Source of the DNA: Oscillospiraceae bacterium
GTDB lineage: Bacteria; Bacillota; Clostridia; Oscillospirales; UBA929
NCBI GenBank assembly: GCA_031282535.1
Contig: JAITDM010000058.1
Span: forward strand, 1-5,656
DNA length: 5,656 bases
Direction of reading: 5' to 3'
Part shown: one piece after another, positions 1 through 3,200 of the stretch
How the letters are laid out: each line of letters opens with the position of its first letter
How positions within the stretch are numbered: position 1 is the first letter of the stretch
Notes under the pieces: generated by a model
Told to the model about the DNA's origin: nothing
The model's database searches: none
The model's input: the letters and a program-made list of their open reading frames with translations, nothing else
Program-made: the position numbers and the translations under genes

Positions 1-11
1 GGTCGTCCACT

Positions 12-113
12 CCTCTCTGCTGCTGACACGGCGGCACTGACGGCCATTCGGTAGGGACGGCTCTCCGAGCCGTCCGCGCGGCCTCTCTGCTGCTGACGCG
101 GCGGCACTGACGG
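12..113. repeat. Direct repeat pair, 32 bp each, 70-bp period
   Basis: Copy 1 spans 12-43 and copy 2 spans 82-113. Both begin CCTCTCTGCTGCTGAC and end GGCGGCACTGACGG, with a single difference (A at 28, G at 98). Bases 2-8 (GTCGTCC) before copy 1 resemble 69-75 (GCCGTCC) before copy 2, suggesting a further unit continues past the left edge. The region has no supported gene. This looks like an intergenic tandem or dispersed repeat. Confidence 0.85.
55..75. repeat. Palindromic hairpin between the direct repeats
   Basis: A perfect 9-bp inverted repeat (GGACGGCTC at 55-63, GAGCCGTCC at 67-75) with a 3-base loop, preceded by GTAG. It has no T-run on either strand, so it is not a standard terminator. 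It resembles the short GTAGGG-type palindromic intergenic repeats I recall from clostridial genomes, a resemblance I cannot check here. Confidence 0.75.
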
Positions 114-131
114 GCGCCCCCATGCGCCCGC

Positions 132-182
132 AAAAAACGAAGCCGCCCGCCGCGCTGTACGCGCGGCGGGCGGTCTCGTTTT
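132..182 (-). terminator. Rho-independent terminator of the GH3 gene
   Basis: Lies 18 bases beyond the TAA stop. On the minus strand it gives a 13-bp perfect G+C stem (173-161 pairing with 155-143) and a 5-base loop (156-160), followed by CTTCG and six consecutive T (137-132). A run of A on the 5' side can extend the pairing by 7 bp (134-140 with 176-182) across a 2x2 mismatch. The arrangement is nearly symmetrical, so it may also stop transcription arriving from the left on the plus strand, where four T follow (179-182). Confidence 0.88.
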
Positions 183-200
183 CGGATATGTCATGCGCGA

Positions 201-3200
201 TTACGGCACCAGAAGCTTCTCGTCGGGCAGGAGCGGGAACGCCCCGTCCTCCCAGAAGAACGCCTTCACATAGGCCGTGTCGGGGGGCGTCGTCAGCGGT
301 ATGGAGAGCATTGTCCAGATGCCTGCGGGCGCCGTCGCGGTCTGTGTCTGAACGCCCACCAGCTGATCCTCGCCATTATAGGCCGCGAGGATCAGGACAA
401 GCGTCCGTTCGGTCTCTCTGCGGTTCCGCAGCGTGGCCAGCGCCAGCGCCGTATCGTCGCCCGTCATCTGGACGGTCAGGGAGATGTCCGCGCGCCAATG
501 CGCGTAGAGGGTGACGCTGTCGTTGATGGGGGTGTCCGCCTCCACGATGGAGCCGCCCACCATCCCCCATCCTATAAACTGGTAGTCCTCTCTCGCCGCC
601 GCCGGGAGCTGGGCGCCCAGGGCCGTTCCCCGCATGAGCGTGACGGGGGCCGGCGCGTCCGGCGCGCCCTCGTAATTCCAGTCAAACGAAACCGTGACCG
701 TGTCGTAGACCAGGTCCACATACCGCAAATTGAGGCCGCCCTCAAGCAGGTACATGTAGACGTTCTGCACGCCGGAGGCCAGGGCGCGGTTCAGGAATGT
801 CTTGGCGCCGATCTCCCAGTAGTTCGTCATACCCGCGTGGGTCCCCGGCGCGTTGATGTTCCCGGCGGTGCTGGCGTCGCCGTACACGGTCCAGCTGGCC
901 GACTTCTTGTGCAGGAAGTTGATCCCGGCAAATTGGCTGCCGAAGACAAACGACCCGCCGCCGTAAACATCGCTGTAGGGGTACGTGCTGTTCGCGTGCG
1001 TGGCGCGCTGCACGGGCTCGCCGTCATAGGCCGCCTCCGTGTAGAACTGCAGATTGACGGACGGCTGATACTGGTTGGAGTTTGTGTTGCCGTTCGCGTA
1101 GTTCACTTTGATCTCCTCCAGCCCCGTCAGGTCGACGGCGCCGAGGTAGAAGGTGTCCCCTGTCGAGATATAGCCAGCGTTGTAGTTGGGCGAGGAGCCC
1201 TCATAGCGGAAATCCGCGCTCTGGGCCCAGATCCACGGGAATTCGTGGGCGCGGATGCGCAGGACCCGCTTCCCGTCGGCGTTTACGAATGTCTCGCTGT
1301 TTTTGGGCGGCTGGTTGACGGGCAGTCCGCTTTCCAGCCGCTCGATGGCGGCGCGCAGCGCAGCCGTCGTCTCGTCGACCTCCTGCTGCCCGACCGGGTC
1401 GGCCGCGACGGCCTTCGCCTCGGCCAGCACGGGCGCAAACGTCTCGCGCTTGGAGAGCGGGAATTCGCTGAGGTCGATGCTCTCCGCCTGCGCGATGGCG
1501 GCGTGCAGCGCCTCGGTGTCCGGCACGGCCCCGCCCCGGCGCTGGAACCGCAGCCAGTTGACGTCGATGCCGGAGGTCTCAAACGCGAGCCGGAGCGTGT
1601 GGACACCCTGCGTCAGCGCGACGTCCTGCGTCAGCGTGACCCAGCGGCCGCCGGTGCTCGTGGTGGAAAACGCGCCGAGATAGGTGTCGTCGGCGTAGAG
1701 CGAGAACGACATCTGGGCGACTTCCGACGCGGCGGATTTGATGCGCGCCGACAGCTTGTACGTTCCGCCCTCCAGAATGTTCAGCCGGTAGGCCAGGGCC
1801 TCCCCGCTGCTGCAGTTCGTGTAGCTCCGGCCGCCGTCCGTATCGCCCGAGTCGACCGGGGTGATGTTCGGCGTCAGCAGGGCCGGCTCTGTGGCGGCCA
1901 GCTTCAGCTTGGTGTCGGCGCCGACGTCGGCGGCGGTGGGCAGGGCCTCGCGGTCAAACCGGACGTAGTCGTAGTCGGCGTAGAACGATCCGACGGTGTT
2001 CGAGACGCTGCCGTGGGAACAGAGCAGGCCGAACTTCGGCTCGGCATAGGCGGCCGCGACGGACCCCAGCACGGTGAAGTTGACGCCGTCGGTACCGAGC
2101 GAACCGGTGTACACGTCGCCGATCTTCTTGAGGCGCAGATAGAGCGTCAGGTTGTCACCGATCAGGCTGGTGATCTGGGCGGCGGTCAGCGCGCCGAAGG
2201 AGACCGGCTCCGCGGCGCCGGACTCTTTCACAAAACCGACGAGCCGCTGGCTGCTGTACTCGTACTTGAGCCAGACATAGTTGTCGACGTCCTGGAAGGC
2301 CACGATGCCGAGCCCGTTGTAGTTGGCGTTCGGCGTCTTGTTGATCGTGACCTTGGCGGTGGCCTCCCAGTCTCCAAAGGCCTCCTGCTGGAAGAAGTTT
2401 TTGAGGTCGTTGTGCGTCGTCCAGAAGTCGCCTCTCTCCGCCGTGATGCGCAGCGCGCCCGGGGCGGCGGTCAGCGACCAGTTGGCGGTCTCGCCGCTGC
2501 TCGCCGTGTCGGTGTTGACGGACCAGAACGGCTTCATCTCGGTCGTATCAAACTCGTCGCTGCGCGGGTACGCGCCGAATTTCACCACATAGACGTTGAC
2601 CTGGTCCGTGCTGGCGCACCGGATGGTCACGGTGGCGGACGCGGGATCCGTCGCGATGTTCAGGATCTGCGCGCCGTCGATGGCCGCCGCCGTGACGACG
2701 GGCATCGTCTGGCTCTCCCACCCCACCGAATAGCGCAGCTTTGTGGGCTCGAACCCCTCCAGCGCCTCCCCGTTCAGGAAGATGCCGGACAGGTGCGCGT
2801 AACTCGGATTTTCCAAAATGGGCGCAAGCCCCTCCTCGTCCGTGAAGATGACTTTGTAGATCCGCTCAAATCCGCCGGCGGAGGCCGTGATCACGGAGGC
2901 CGGCCGGTCGCCGCTTGCCTGCGACACGGAGATCGTCACACCCGCCCCGGGCACGGCGGCCACGGTGGGGTACGCGCCGTCGGAGATCTCCCTGTTGGTG
3001 TACACTTTGTAATCCAGAATCAGGGGGTTGAAGGTGGTGATCCTCTTGCCGCCCACCGTGATCTCCGTCACTTGGGGGTCCGCCGGGGAGAGGTTGTCCT
3101 CCACCGCAAACCAGTCCTCGCCCCGCGTGTAAACCGGCTCAAACGGGACGCCGGCCGTCCGGGCAAAGGCGGGGGTCTTCAGCAAGAACTCGGTGATGTT

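Noticed and set aside
1..121. The direct repeats considered as a CRISPR fragment
   Set aside because: Only two copies with a 38-base intervening segment that is itself a perfect palindrome, unlike a CRISPR spacer; no array or cas gene is visible.
111..130. A second small hairpin (7-bp stem 111-117 / 124-130, 6-base loop)
   Set aside because: It is short, lies after the terminator T-run and partly within repeat copy 2, and has no T-run of its own. G+C-rich DNA yields such stems by chance.
122..514. A 130-codon plus-strand frame starting beside the terminator
   Set aside because: It runs through the terminator hairpin and into the antisense of the GH3 C-terminal domain. The product is Arg/Pro/Ser-rich as expected for a shadow frame.
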